Of a stretch of DNA of 34,845 nucleotides, positions 1-8,416 are shown in pieces; position 1 is the first letter of the stretch; the number at the start of each line of letters is the position of its first letter. The DNA is from an uncultured Clostridia bacterium (GTDB taxonomy: Bacteria > Bacillota > Clostridia > Oscillospirales > Acutalibacteraceae): contig CALWVB010000139.1 of assembly GCA_944384895.1 (NCBI GenBank), positions 1 through 34,845 of the forward strand, in the 5' to 3' direction. A program made the translations under genes and the position numbers. Under the pieces are notes generated by a model. It saw nothing but the letters and a program-made list of their open reading frames with translations. It had not been told where the DNA came from and made no database searches.

Positions 1-761
1 TTGCACAGATAGCGCGTACAATAGCGCGTGCATTGCGGCTTAATGAGGATCTTACTGAAGCTATTGCCTTAGGGCATGATTTAGGCCATACCCCATATGG
101 ACATGCAGGTGAACGGGCGCTCAATGAAGTAGCGCCATGTGGCTTTACTCATTTTGAACAAAGCGTTAGAGTGGTCGAAGTGCTTGAAAATGATGGTGAG
201 GGCCTTAATCTTACTTGGGAAGTGCGCAATGGTATTGCCTGTCATACACGAGGAGAAGAAGCGGCAACTTTGGAAGGGCGTATTGTTAGGATAGCGGATA
301 AAATCGCTTATATTAACCATGATATAGATGATGCTATGCGCGCTGGAGTATTAGGTGAGTATGATATACCGGCTGATATACGGCATGGTTTGGGTCATAA
401 AAGAACAGATAGAATTGATACGCTGGTATTTTCAATTATTGAAAATAGTACGGATAAAGATTATATCAAAATGGATGATCAAACATATGGCCTGTTTCAG
501 GAGCTGCATAAATTTATGTTTCAAAGCGTTTATACAAATCCTATTGCAAAAGGTGAAGAGGGTAAAGCTAAAAGTATGCTTGTGAAAATGTATAAATATT
601 TTGAAGATAATCCAGGCCAAATGGAAAAACGTTTTAATTTTAAACCGCATACCAGCCAAATTGATAGAGCGATATGCGATTTTATTTCAGGTATGTCGGA
701 TAATTATGCTGTAAAAGTTTATACAGATTTATTTATCCCTAAATCATGGCAGGGTTATTAA
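1..761 (+). CDS. dgt: dGTPase-like HD phosphohydrolase, 3' part
   Basis: The frame is open from the window edge, so the 5' end is missing; a TTG at 33 is internal, since residues before it (AQIARTIARA) already match the family. The protein belongs to the deoxyguanosinetriphosphate triphosphohydrolase-like HD family, which removes triphosphate from dNTPs. Visible marks are the HD motif (GHDLGHTPYGHAGE), then ACHTRG and the metal-binding IADKIAYINHDIDDA stretch that is typical of the family. The first metal-binding histidine lies upstream of the window. In many Bacillota a dgt homologue stands just before dnaG and rpoD, as here. It is separated from dnaG by 488 bp that hold repeat copy 1. Substrate choice cannot be read from the sequence. 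Confidence 0.9.
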   Translation, partial: AQIARTIARALRLNEDLTEAIALGHDLGHTPYGHAGERALNEVAPCGFTHFEQSVRVVEVLENDGEGLNLTWEVRNGIACHTRGEEAATLEGRIVRIADKIAYINHDIDDAMRAGVLGEYDIPADIRHGLGHKRTDRIDTLVFSIIENSTDKDYIKMDDQTYGLFQELHKFMFQSVYTNPIAKGEEGKAKSMLVKMYKYFEDNPGQMEKRFNFKPHTSQIDRAICDFISGMSDNYAVKVYTDLFIPKSWQGY

Positions 762-891
762 AATTTATAAAAATTATAAATAAAATCTAAAATATATAAT
801 ATACAAATCTAATACTAAAATGATAAAAGTAAATATAAGTATATTTTATATTACTTATATTAAATATGTTTGGTTACGTTATTGCAGTAAT

Positions 892-1061
892 GGGTCTCTT
901 GCGTGCATTCATATTTTATATGGCTGCTGTATGCAAAATAATTTGCTATTATTATGATGTTTGTTAATAAAAAAGTATTGTTTGTTATTATTAATCCAGA
1001 CTGTTAAGACAACATTATTTTGCTATTAGCGCATCTAAACGATGCGCTGCGCAGGCGCCCC
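892..1061 (-). repeat. Cloverleaf repeat, copy 1 (P-to-G orientation, degenerate)
   Basis: This is the most eroded full-size copy. The right half is intact: a G arm (AGCGCATC, loop TAAAC, GATGCGCT at 1028-1048) followed by the outer-stem half GCGCAGGCGCCCC at 1049-1061. The left outer stem has decayed to GGGTCTCTTGCG (892-903). The P arm (905-927) keeps only part of its pairing. The central arm TGCAAAATAAT (932-942) pairs with ATTATTTTGC (1014-1023). It fills the dgt-dnaG gap. A motif like the G-side terminus of other copies (TTATTTAAACTATC) lies near 1133-1146. Strand marks orientation relative to copy 2. Confidence 0.75.
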
Positions 1062-1249
1062 ACGATTATCGGGTGTAGGTTCCTTTATCCCATTTTTATT
1101 AATATTGGTTTTACACGGTTTTTAGTTTTCTGTTATTTAAACTATCATGTATACAAATTTTTTTATTGCTTACGATTAAATTGATCATTATGCGTTATAT
1201 GTTTATATTTTCAGCTAAAACTATAAATATTTAACCTGCTTTAAAGGAG

Positions 1250-3061
1250 GTGGTACATATAGCTCTGCCAGCAGAATTTTTAATGGAATTAAAATTACGC
1301 AATGATATAGAAAGCGTAGTATCAAGTTATGTAAACTTAAAGCGTGCGGGACGTAATTTAACAGGATTATGTCCGTTTCATAATGAAAAAACTCCGTCTT
1401 TTACCTTGTATACTGAAGATAATACCTTTTATTGTTTTGGGTGCCAGGCTGCAGGGGATGTTATCACCTTTATCAGAAGGATAGAAAATCTTGATTATAT
1501 AGAAGCGGTAAGATTTTTAGCCGACCGTGCCGGAATGAGTATGCCGCAGGAACATGGCGACGATGGACAAGCTAAATTACGCGGCCGGATATTGGAAATG
1601 AACCGTGCGGCGGCAAAATTTTATCATATGAATTTAACAAAGCCTGAAGGCCGTATTGCTTTGGATTATTTACGAAACAGAGGGCTTGCTGATAATACCA
1701 TAAGAAAATTTGGTTTAGGATATGCGCCTGACAGTTGGGATGCATTAATAAAGCATCTTCATTCTTTAGGATATTCACAGGGGGATATGATAGCGGCTGA
1801 TCTTGCGGTAAGAAGCCGAAATGGAGGAGCTTTTGATAGGTTTAGACATAGAGTAATGTTTCCGATAATCGATCTTAGAGGCGGCGTGGTTGGATTTACT
1901 GGAAGATTATTGGATAAGGATAAACAAAAAGGGAAATATGTCAATACATCGCAAACATTAGTTTTTAAAAAAAATCAACAGATTTATGCGCTTAATACAG
2001 CAAAAAATAATAATAACGGCACACTTATATTATGCGAAGGCAATATGGATGTTATAGCTATGCATCAGGCCGGCTTTACTAATGCTGTCGCCGCTATGGG
2101 TACAGCCTTTAATGCTGACCATGCGAGAATATTATCGCGTTACTGTGAAAATATAATAATCGCTGGGGATAATGATGAAGCTGGGCAAAAAGCAGTTGAA
2201 AAAGAGATAAAAATTTTGCGGGACGCTGGTATAACAGTAAAAATATTAATAATACCATCGGGAAAAGATGCTGATGAATTTTTACGTGAAAAGGGTAAAG
2301 ACGGGCCGGCGATATTTGCAAAATTAATACAGGATGCTGTACCGGATATGGATTTTAAATTATTAAAATCACAAAGCGGGTTTAATATGGATACGCCGGA
2401 AGGCCGGGTGGAATATTCTAAAAAAGCTGTTGGGATTTTATGCGATATAGATAATAGATTAGAACGTGAAATATATGCTGCAAAAATAGCGTCGCAATTG
2501 GGAGTATCTAAAGATTCTATATTAACTCAGGTATCTTTACAGCAAAAAAGACGGCTAAAATCCAAAGAAAGGCAAACTTTTAGAGAAATTCAATTAAAAA
2601 CCGGAGGTTATAGTGATAAAATCAACCCGGATAAGCCAAAATATTTGCGTGCGGCAAGAGCAGAGGAACAATTAATATCAATATTGATAAATAATCCGGA
2701 ATTATTAAATGATATGACAAAACGTTCCTTGCCGGGATTATTTATTACTAAATTTAATAAACGGTTATTTGAAGAAATAGCTTTGTCTATTGATAACGGA
2801 TATACAGGCTATGATGAAATATTAACCGATTTAAACCGTGCATTTGATCCTGAAGAGATTTCTGTGGTACATGCTATCGCTTTGCTTAGAAATCCATCAG
2901 GGATGGGTAAAGGCATAGCAGGGTTGGATGAAATAGATGATTACTGTGAAATATTAAAGCAGGAAAATGAAAAGATAGAAACAGCTTCTGTCAGCGATAT
3001 GAGTATAGAAGATGCTGCTAAAGCTTTTGAGAAGATAAAAAATATGAAATTAAGGGGATAA
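1250..3061 (+). CDS. dnaG: DNA primase DnaG
   Basis: DNA primase makes RNA primers at the replication fork together with DnaB, which is encoded at 25671. The N-terminal CHC2 zinc ribbon is clear (CPFHNEKTPSF...FYCFGC, residues about 42-64). The TOPRIM domain shows the acidic CEGNMDV and GDNDEAG motifs (about residues 262-305). The C-terminal third would be the helicase-binding region. The length of about 600 residues is normal. The start is uncertain: a perfect anti-SD match AAAGGAGGTG (1243-1252) overlaps the GTG at 1250, which is the only canonical upstream start; an ATA at 1259 has ideal spacing, and the next ATG at 1283 would remove the conserved LPAEF segment. rpoD follows after 6 bp, so the two are surely co-transcribed. 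Confidence 0.97.
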   Translation: MVHIALPAEFLMELKLRNDIESVVSSYVNLKRAGRNLTGLCPFHNEKTPSFTLYTEDNTFYCFGCQAAGDVITFIRRIENLDYIEAVRFLADRAGMSMPQEHGDDGQAKLRGRILEMNRAAAKFYHMNLTKPEGRIALDYLRNRGLADNTIRKFGLGYAPDSWDALIKHLHSLGYSQGDMIAADLAVRSRNGGAFDRFRHRVMFPIIDLRGGVVGFTGRLLDKDKQKGKYVNTSQTLVFKKNQQIYALNTAKNNNNGTLILCEGNMDVIAMHQAGFTNAVAAMGTAFNADHARILSRYCENIIIAGDNDEAGQKAVEKEIKILRDAGITVKILIIPSGKDADEFLREKGKDGPAIFAKLIQDAVPDMDFKLLKSQSGFNMDTPEGRVEYSKKAVGILCDIDNRLEREIYAAKIASQLGVSKDSILTQVSLQQKRRLKSKERQTFREIQLKTGGYSDKINPDKPKYLRAARAEEQLISILINNPELLNDMTKRSLPGLFITKFNKRLFEEIALSIDNGYTGYDEILTDLNRAFDPEEISVVHAIALLRNPSGMGKGIAGLDEIDDYCEILKQENEKIETASVSDMSIEDAAKAFEKIKNMKLRG

Positions 3062-3067
3062 ATATTT

Positions 3068-4156
3068 ATGGCAACAGATAAGAAAAATGCTTTAAAAGAA
3101 CTCATTGAAATGGGTAAAAGCAAAGGCAGGCTTACAGGTAAGGAGATATTAGATGCATTAGAGGATCTGGATTTTGATCCGGAACAAATGGATAAATTAT
3201 ATGATTCTATCGAGAGCCAGAATATTGAAATAGTAGAAGATTTTGCTGATGATGAATTTGAAGATCTTGATATTGTATTGGATGGCGCTGATGAAGAATC
3301 TGATGTCGGGACAACTTCTGATGTAATTGCAATAGACGACCCTGTAAAAGTGTATTTAAAAGAAATTGGGCGGGTTCCTCTTTTAACACCTGAAGAAGAA
3401 ATAGAATTAGCTGTAAGAATAAACAATGGCGACGTAGCGGCAAGAAAACGTTTATCAGAAGCTAATCTGCGCCTTGTCGTATCAATTGCAAAAAGATATG
3501 TAGGCCGCGGTATGCAATTTTTAGATTTAATACAAGAGGGTAATTTAGGTCTTATTAAAGCTGTAGAAAAATTTGACCATACAAAAGGCTTTAAATTTTC
3601 AACTTATGCTACATGGTGGATACGCCAGGCTATAACAAGAGCTATTGCTGACCAAGCAAGAACTATACGTATACCTGTGCATATGGTTGAAACAATAAAT
3701 AAAGTAAAAAAAGTACAAAGCCAATTGCTGCATAAAAACGGACATGACCCAACAGCTGATGAAATTGCTGATGTATTAGGTTTACCTGTAGAAAAAGTAC
3801 GTGAAATTATGCGTGTTGCACAGGAACCGGTATCATTAGAAACACCTATAGGCGAGGAAGAAGATAGCCATCTTGGTGATTTTATTCCAGATGATGATGC
3901 TCCGGCGCCTGCTGATGCAGTATCGCATACGCTTTTAAGGGAGCAATTAGGCGAAGTATTATCTACACTTACTCCACGGGAAGAAAAGGTATTAGTGCGT
4001 CGTTTTGGTCTTGAAGACGGACGTTCCCGTACTCTTGAAGAAGATGGCAAAGAATTTAATGTTACCCGTGAACGTATCCGTCAAATAGAAGCTAAAGCAT
4101 TAAGAAAGCTGCGTCATCCTAGCAGAAGCAAAAAATTAAAAGATTTTCTTGATTAA
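3068..4156 (+). CDS. rpoD: RNA polymerase primary sigma factor RpoD (SigA)
   Basis: This is the housekeeping sigma factor; it recruits core RNA polymerase to -35/-10 promoters. Region 1.1 is at the N-terminus, an acidic linker follows (residues 50-90), then region 1.2 ([17 protein letters not shown]), region 2 ([20 protein letters not shown], the core-binding and -10 helices with [13 protein letters not shown]), region 3 and region 4 ([38 protein letters not shown]). The 362-residue length is usual for Bacillota. The SD AGGGGA overlaps the dnaG stop codon. One oddity is LEEDGKEF in region 4.2 at 4036-4059, where nearly all primary sigmas have LEEVGK: a single-base Val-to-Asp change beside the -35-recognition helix. 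Confidence 0.98.
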   Translation: MATDKKNALKELIEMGKSKGRLTGKEILDALEDLDFDPEQMDKLYDSIESQNIEIVEDFADDEFEDLDIVLDGADEESDVGTTSDVIAIDDPVKVYLKEIGRVPLLTPEEEIELAVRINNGDVAARKRLSEANLRLVVSIAKRYVGRGMQFLDLIQEGNLGLIKAVEKFDHTKGFKFSTYATWWIRQAITRAIADQARTIRIPVHMVETINKVKKVQSQLLHKNGHDPTADEIADVLGLPVEKVREIMRVAQEPVSLETPIGEEEDSHLGDFIPDDDAPAPADAVSHTLLREQLGEVLSTLTPREEKVLVRRFGLEDGRSRTLEEDGKEFNVTRERIRQIEAKALRKLRHPSRSKKLKDFLD

Positions 4157-4232
4157 TAATCCGCCAAAAAACGGTAATTAGTGAATATAATTTACGAAAG
4201 CACATTGTAACAATAGGGTTAATAAAGAAAGC

Positions 4233-4262
4233 TTGACGAATTATATAAAAAAAGATTATAAT
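4233..4262 (+). promoter_or_regulatory. Sigma-A promoter upstream of the Rrf2 gene
   Basis: TTGACG (4233-4238), an 18-bp spacer and TATAAT (4257-4262) lie about 110 bp before the Rrf2 start. The match to the sigma-A consensus is close. The downstream leader is AT-rich and could hold an operator, because Rrf2 genes are often autoregulated. Confidence 0.7.
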
Positions 4263-4369
4263 ACATGTACAAAGTTTGATTAAAACTATAAGGTGGTTTT
4301 TAAAAAAATTATCCATAATAAGTTTTAATTTATTATAATAATTTTATGGAGATATGGAGCGAGCTTTTT

Positions 4370-4780
4370 ATGCATATGACGCTTGAAGCGGATTACGCTG
4401 TTAGAATAGTACATTGCCTTTCAGAAAATGATAAAAAAATGGATGCACAGAAAATATCAGATGAAACTTTTGTATCAAAACGGTTTTGCCTTAAAATATT
4501 GCGTAAACTTGTTGCAAATAATATAGTAAAATCTTTTAAAGGCGCCCATGGAGGTTACATAATAGCGCGCCCGGCATCTGAAATTACCCTTAGGGAAATT
4601 ATTGAAACAGTAGATGGAGAATATAAATTTTCACGCTGTCTTAACGATGATTTTGATTGCAGTAAAAATCCGGATAAAATGTGTCCATTCCATTGTGAAT
4701 TTGATAATCTTTCGAAAATGGTAAGAGAATTTCTTGATAATATAACTATAGATGGGAAACATAAATCTGTAGATGCTTAA
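4370..4780 (+). CDS. Rrf2-family transcriptional regulator
   Basis: This is a winged-helix DNA-binding regulator of the Rrf2 family (IscR, NsrR, CymR relatives). The N-terminal part shows the family pattern ADYAVRIVHCLSE, ISDETFVSKRFCLKILRKLVANNIVKSFKGAHGGY, with the GAHGGY wing near residue 63. A C-terminal cysteine cluster (RCLNDDFDC...MCPFHC) could bind an Fe-S cluster, as in IscR and NsrR. I chose ATG 4370, giving 136 residues, because GGAG (4356-4359) is well placed and MTLEADYA is the family N-terminus; the upstream ATG at 4346 adds eight unlikely residues. Its targets are unknown. The NifS/IscU pair lies 7 kb away, so a role in Fe-S control is only inference. Confidence 0.9.
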   Translation: MHMTLEADYAVRIVHCLSENDKKMDAQKISDETFVSKRFCLKILRKLVANNIVKSFKGAHGGYIIARPASEITLREIIETVDGEYKFSRCLNDDFDCSKNPDKMCPFHCEFDNLSKMVREFLDNITIDGKHKSVDA

Positions 4781-4803
4781 AAGTTTTACCTGTAAAAAAA
4801 CAA

Positions 4804-4867
4804 CGTCCCCTTGTGTGCCATATACCGGCGAACATTTGACGGTTATTGCAAATAAGGGGCTGTTTTA
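4804..4867 (+). terminator. Possible terminator or small structured RNA after the Rrf2 gene
   Basis: CCCCTT (4807-4812) can pair with AAGGGG (4854-4859), with an inner CCG/CGG stem (about 4825-4842), and CTGTTTTAT follows. The loop is long for a classical terminator, so function is uncertain. Confidence 0.4.
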
Positions 4868-5017
4868 TATAATTTTATATATTTGTATGTTTATTAAAAA
4901 AACAAAAAATATAATTTTATGAAAATATTTTTAAATACAGATAAAATACAGAAAAAGCATTATAATATTAAAAAATCTGATAAAAACAACTTAAAACAGA
5001 TTAAATTGCCGTATCAC

Positions 5018-5198
5018 AAAAGGGGGGGCGCCCGCTAAGCGCATCTTTTGATGCGCTAAATGCAAAATAATATTTAATAATAAAGTTAAGATAAAAAATG
5101 AAAAAGATACTTCTTAAAAAATAGTGTCTTTATATAGAGAATTATTTTGCATAGGGCAGCCATATGAAATATGGCTGCGAGCGGGCGCCCCCCCTTTT
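5018..5198 (+). repeat. Cloverleaf repeat, copy 2 (G-to-P orientation, best paired)
   Basis: This copy gives the cleanest fold. The outer stem is a perfect 19-bp inverted pair (5018-5036 with 5180-5198): four A, seven G, CGCCCGCT on the left and the exact complement on the right. Inside are the G arm AGCGCATC-TTTT-GATGCGCT (5038-5057), the central arm ATGCAAAATAAT (5060-5071) with ATTATTTTGCAT (5141-5152), and the P arm GCAGCCATAT-GAA-ATATGGCTGC (5156-5178). The central arm encloses about 69 nt of AT-rich sequence with a further AAAGATAC/GTGTCTTT hairpin. A P-side terminus resembling other copies (TTTTAGAATATGAT) lies near 5270-5284. Confidence 0.9.
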
Positions 5199-5340
5199 TA
5201 AGGTAACGTAAGCGGGTATTTTTATAAATAAAAAATGATAGATACATTATCTTTAATATGTATGGATCTGTTTTAGAATATGATGTGGTTTAAATTAAAA
5301 TAATGTGATAAGATTTTATTATTAGAAGGTTGAATAAATT

Positions 5341-5595
5341 ATGCTTAAAAAAATTGCCCATATATGTTTTATATCATCTTTTATATGTATAAGCACAGCA
5401 GTTATAAAAGCAGCATTTTTTGAAAAGGCTACTTCAATTGGAATTATTGGTACACTTGACGGACCTACAACCGCTTATATTGCTGATAAAGTTATGAGTG
5501 ATAAATATAATATAAAAAAGATATTTTGTTTATCATCTGCATTATTATTTGAAACAGGATATATATTAAAATCAATAGAAAAAATAAACAAATAA
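5341..5595 (+). CDS. Small membrane protein with an OadB-like SIGIIG-DGPT motif
   Basis: The product is 84 residues. A hydrophobic N-terminal segment (residues 5-26) is followed by SIGIIGTLDGPTTAY (32-46), a close variant of the SIGIIGGADGPT signature in the beta subunits of sodium-pumping decarboxylases (OadB/MmdB). The rest is short and ends with a second weakly hydrophobic stretch (about 60-74). An SD-like GAAGG precedes the ATG. It is far too short to be a beta subunit, and no alpha, gamma or biotin subunit is near. It stands alone 59 bp before fhs. It may be one of the small stand-alone proteins carrying this motif, or the remnant of a longer gene. Function is unknown. Confidence 0.65.
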   Translation: MLKKIAHICFISSFICISTAVIKAAFFEKATSIGIIGTLDGPTTAYIADKVMSDKYNIKKIFCLSSALLFETGYILKSIEKINK

Positions 5596-5610
5596 AATAA
5601 CGGAAAAATA

Positions 5611-5619
5611 TGTTATAAT
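5611..5619 (+). promoter_or_regulatory. Extended -10 promoter before fhs
   Basis: TGTTATAAT (5611-5619) is an extended -10 box (TGn-TATAAT) 36 bp upstream of the fhs start, with no good -35. It would let fhs be transcribed separately from the small membrane-protein gene. Confidence 0.5.
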
Positions 5620-5654
5620 AAATAAAACAATAATGAGAAGGAGGCGGCTTTATT

Positions 5655-7334
5655 TTGGGATATAAATCTGATATTGAGATTGCACAGGAAAATATTATGG
5701 CACCTATTACAGAGATAGCTGATGCAGCCGGTATTGATGAACAATATCTGGAGATGTATGGAAAATATAAAGCTAAAATAGATAGTAATCTGTTAAAAGA
5801 TATGCAGGATAAGAAAGATGGTAAACTTATTTTAGTAACAGCAATATCTCCAACTCCAGCTGGTGAAGGTAAAACTACAACATCAGTCGGTTTAGCGGAT
5901 GCATTACATATCATGGGAAAAAATGTAATGCTATGCTTAAGAGAACCGTCGCAAGGTCCAGTGTTTGGCGTGAAAGGCGGCGCTGCCGGCGGCGGATATG
6001 CTCAGGTTGTGCCTATGGAAGATATCAATCTTCATTTTACAGGGGATATGCATGCAATAAGTGCGGCAAATAACCTATTAGCGGCTATGATTGATAATCA
6101 TATATTCCAGGGTAACAGCTTAGGAATAGATGTGCGCCGTATCACATGGAAACGCTGTGTTGATATGAATGATAGGCAATTAAGATTTGTAACAGATGGT
6201 TTAGGCGGCAGGATAAACGGTATGCCGCGCGAAGATGGATTTGATATAACAGTAGCGTCGGAAATTATGGCTATATTATGTCTTTCACGCGATCTTATGC
6301 ATCTTAAAGAAAAGCTTAAATCAATTGTTGTAGGATATACAAGAGAGGATAAGCCGGTAACAGCGGGCGATCTTAATGCTCAGGGCGCTATGGCTGCGCT
6401 GTTAAAAGATGCCCTAAAGCCTAATCTTGTGCAGACATTAGAAAAAACTCCAGCATTTGTGCATGGAGGACCATTTGCTAATATAGCTCATGGATGTAAT
6501 TCTATTATGGCTACCCGTATGAGTATGAGATTAGCTGATTATACTGTAACAGAAGCGGGTTTCGGAGCTGATTTAGGCGCAGAAAAATTCCTTGACATAA
6601 AATGCCGTATAGCTGGAATAAAACCAGCGGCAGTTGTGCTTGTAGCAACTGTAAGAGCTTTAAAGCACCACGGCGGAGTATCAAAAGATGAATTAGGAAT
6701 AGAAAATCTGGATGCTTTAGCAAAAGGTATGCCAAATTTATTACATCATCTTGAAAATATAACAAAACAATTTGGTTTGCCGGCAGTTGTAGCTATAAAC
6801 CGTTTCCCAACTGATAGTGAAAAGGAACTGGAATATATAAGGGAGCAATGCGCTCAGATGAACGTACCGGTTGCTTTATCGGAAGTATGGGGTAAAGGCG
6901 GTAAAGGCGGTATAGAATTGGCTCAGGCTGTACTGGATATTATAGAAAAATCTGAAAATAATTTCAGGTTTATTTATCAGGACGATATGCCGATAAAAGA
7001 TAAAATAAATGCAGTAGCTACTAAAATATACGGAGCTGATGGCGTTGACTTTACTCCCGGTGCATTAAAAGAAATAAACAAACTGGAAAGCTTAGGCTTT
7101 GGTAATATGCCGGTATGTATGGCAAAAACACAGTATTCTTTTTCAGATGATCCGAAAAAATTAGGATGGCCTAAAGATTTCAGGATTACTGTACGCAATA
7201 TAAAAGTATCTGCAGGCGCAGGTTTTATAGTCGCGCTTACAGGTGATATTATGACCATGCCGGGATTGCCTAAAATACCGGCAGCGGAAAAAATAGATGT
7301 GGATGAAAACGGTAAAATTTCAGGTTTATTTTAA
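5655..7334 (+). CDS. fhs: Formate-tetrahydrofolate ligase (FTHFS)
   Basis: This enzyme joins formate to tetrahydrofolate with ATP to make 10-formyl-THF, the entry point of formate into C1 metabolism and purine synthesis. The 559-residue length is standard. Visible marks are the P-loop [18 protein letters not shown] (about residues 67-84), [35 protein letters not shown], and the C-terminal [16 protein letters not shown]. The start is TTG 5655, because AAGGAGG (5638-5644) sits 10 nt before it and the encoded [10 protein letters not shown] is the normal N-terminus. With fchA and folD just downstream it forms a complete formate-to-methylene-THF route. Confidence 0.98.
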   Translation: MGYKSDIEIAQENIMAPITEIADAAGIDEQYLEMYGKYKAKIDSNLLKDMQDKKDGKLILVTAISPTPAGEGKTTTSVGLADALHIMGKNVMLCLREPSQGPVFGVKGGAAGGGYAQVVPMEDINLHFTGDMHAISAANNLLAAMIDNHIFQGNSLGIDVRRITWKRCVDMNDRQLRFVTDGLGGRINGMPREDGFDITVASEIMAILCLSRDLMHLKEKLKSIVVGYTREDKPVTAGDLNAQGAMAALLKDALKPNLVQTLEKTPAFVHGGPFANIAHGCNSIMATRMSMRLADYTVTEAGFGADLGAEKFLDIKCRIAGIKPAAVVLVATVRALKHHGGVSKDELGIENLDALAKGMPNLLHHLENITKQFGLPAVVAINRFPTDSEKELEYIREQCAQMNVPVALSEVWGKGGKGGIELAQAVLDIIEKSENNFRFIYQDDMPIKDKINAVATKIYGADGVDFTPGALKEINKLESLGFGNMPVCMAKTQYSFSDDPKKLGWPKDFRITVRNIKVSAGAGFIVALTGDIMTMPGLPKIPAAEKIDVDENGKISGLF

Positions 7335-7360
7335 TAAGTAGCACCAGTTTAATTTGGCGT

Positions 7361-7388
7361 ATTTATTGTGCATTTTTGCACAATAAAT
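7361..7388 (+). terminator. Hairpin after fhs
   Basis: A perfect 12-bp stem, ATTTATTGTGCA (7361-7372) and TGCACAATAAAT (7377-7388), encloses a TTTT loop 27 bp after the fhs stop. It has no clear U-run, so termination would be inefficient. Confidence 0.5.
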
Positions 7389-7616
7389 ATTGCATCTATA
7401 AATAATAAATAAAAAATAATATTCTTTTCAAAATACAATATGCCCATGGATAACAAAAAAATGATTAGTAACAAAGTGATTATATATGAGATATATTCAT
7501 GCTAATAAATTATAATGTTATCCAACCTGTAGGGAACATTATATCTATACCTGTAAAAGGCAGGATTGAACTGTGCCGGATGCGGGATATAATTTTGTTT
7601 AGTGTTACTTAGTCAT

Positions 7617-7646
7617 TTGGAGTTTTTAAGAGAACAAAAATATAAT
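7617..7646 (+). promoter_or_regulatory. Promoter for fchA-folD
   Basis: TTGGAG (7617-7622), an 18-bp spacer and TATAAT (7641-7646) precede fchA by about 135 bp. This suggests that fchA-folD can be expressed independently of fhs. Confidence 0.5.
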
Positions 7647-7780
7647 AGCAAATAATAGATTAGGGTAATTATAATTATCTTGTAATTCTTTAATAAATAA
7701 TCCGGAAGAAAAATTTCTGTGTTCTTTGGAAATTGCCGGTTTACTAACAGTTATATTTACTGCGGAGGATTTAATAAATT

Positions 7781-8410
7781 ATGTATAATAAAAGCTGTAT
7801 GGAATTTATAAATATATTATCATCAAAAGCGCCGGTACCGGGCGGAGGAGGAGCCTCTGCTCTTGTAGGCGCTGTTGGTACTGCATTAGGAGCTATGGTG
7901 GGAAATCTTACATTAGGCAAGAAAAAATATGCAGATGTACAAGAGGATATAAAGCAGCTTCTTATAAAAGCAGAAAGCCTGCAAAACGATATGCTGGAGC
8001 TTATTAATAAAGACGCTTTAGCTTTTGAACCATTATCAAAGGCATATGGATTGCCTAAAGATACGCCTGAACAACAGCAATATAAAGCCGAAGTTATGGA
8101 AAATGCGCTAAAAGTAGCGTCAAGCGTTCCGTATGAAATTATGGAAAAATGTATGGAGGCGATAGATTTACATGAAGAAATGGCTAAAAAGGGTACAAAA
8201 ATCGCCCTTTCCGATGTGGGCGTAGGCGTAGCTTTTTGTAAATCCGCGCTCATGGGAGCCTCGCTTAATATATATATTAATACAGGACTTATGAAGGATA
8301 GAAACTATGCTGTTGAATTAGAAAACAAAGCTGATGCATTAATTGAAAAGGGTACAAAAAAAGCGGATGAGGTATATAGCTTTGTAATGTCAAACATAAG
8401 GAAAGGATGA
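7781..8410 (+). CDS. fchA: Methenyltetrahydrofolate cyclohydrolase (FchA / cyclodeaminase family)
   Basis: This 209-residue protein belongs to the formiminotransferase-cyclodeaminase family in its single-domain form. In anaerobes this form acts as methenyl-THF cyclohydrolase, interconverting 10-formyl-THF and 5,10-methenyl-THF. The family signature SSKAPVPGGGGASALVGAVGTALGAMVGNLT lies at residues 10-40. The rest is helical, with VGVGVAFCKSALMGASLNIYINT near the C-terminus (about 147-169), also typical. The SD GGAGG (7764-7768) is 12 nt from the ATG. It is followed 6 bp later by folD, so both are co-expressed. Its presence beside a FolD lacking the cyclohydrolase lysine suggests that FchA carries that step. 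Confidence 0.92.
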   Translation: MYNKSCMEFINILSSKAPVPGGGGASALVGAVGTALGAMVGNLTLGKKKYADVQEDIKQLLIKAESLQNDMLELINKDALAFEPLSKAYGLPKDTPEQQQYKAEVMENALKVASSVPYEIMEKCMEAIDLHEEMAKKGTKIALSDVGVGVAFCKSALMGASLNIYINTGLMKDRNYAVELENKADALIEKGTKKADEVYSFVMSNIRKG

Positions 8411-8416
8411 TAAATC

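Larger units (their letters stand above)
7335..7780 (+). other. Intergenic region fhs-fchA
   Basis: The 446-bp gap holds a hairpin at 7361-7388, a promoter at 7617-7646 and about 135 nt of leader. I looked for a ZTP (pfl) or THF riboswitch, since such RNAs precede C1-folate genes, and could not match either. A GC-richer stretch at 7530-7590 (around CCTGTAGGGAAC and GGCAGGATTG) has no recognisable frame. Confidence 0.6.

Noticed and set aside
2941..3426. Long minus-strand frame across dnaG/rpoD (and similar antisense frames in other genes)
   Set aside because: These are low-complexity Ser/Ile-rich or Leu-rich translations opposite clearly coding genes, without SD or family motifs.
5018..5198. 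Repeated GC-rich palindromes as a CRISPR array or tRNA cluster
   Set aside because: Copies are kilobases apart with no regular spacers, and despite the cloverleaf shape there is no anticodon loop, T-loop GTTCGANTC or CCA-type acceptor signature.
7400..7640. Possible ZTP or THF riboswitch before fchA-folD
   Set aside because: I looked for conserved core sequences of these classes and could not find them; the GC-richer segment has no clear pairing.
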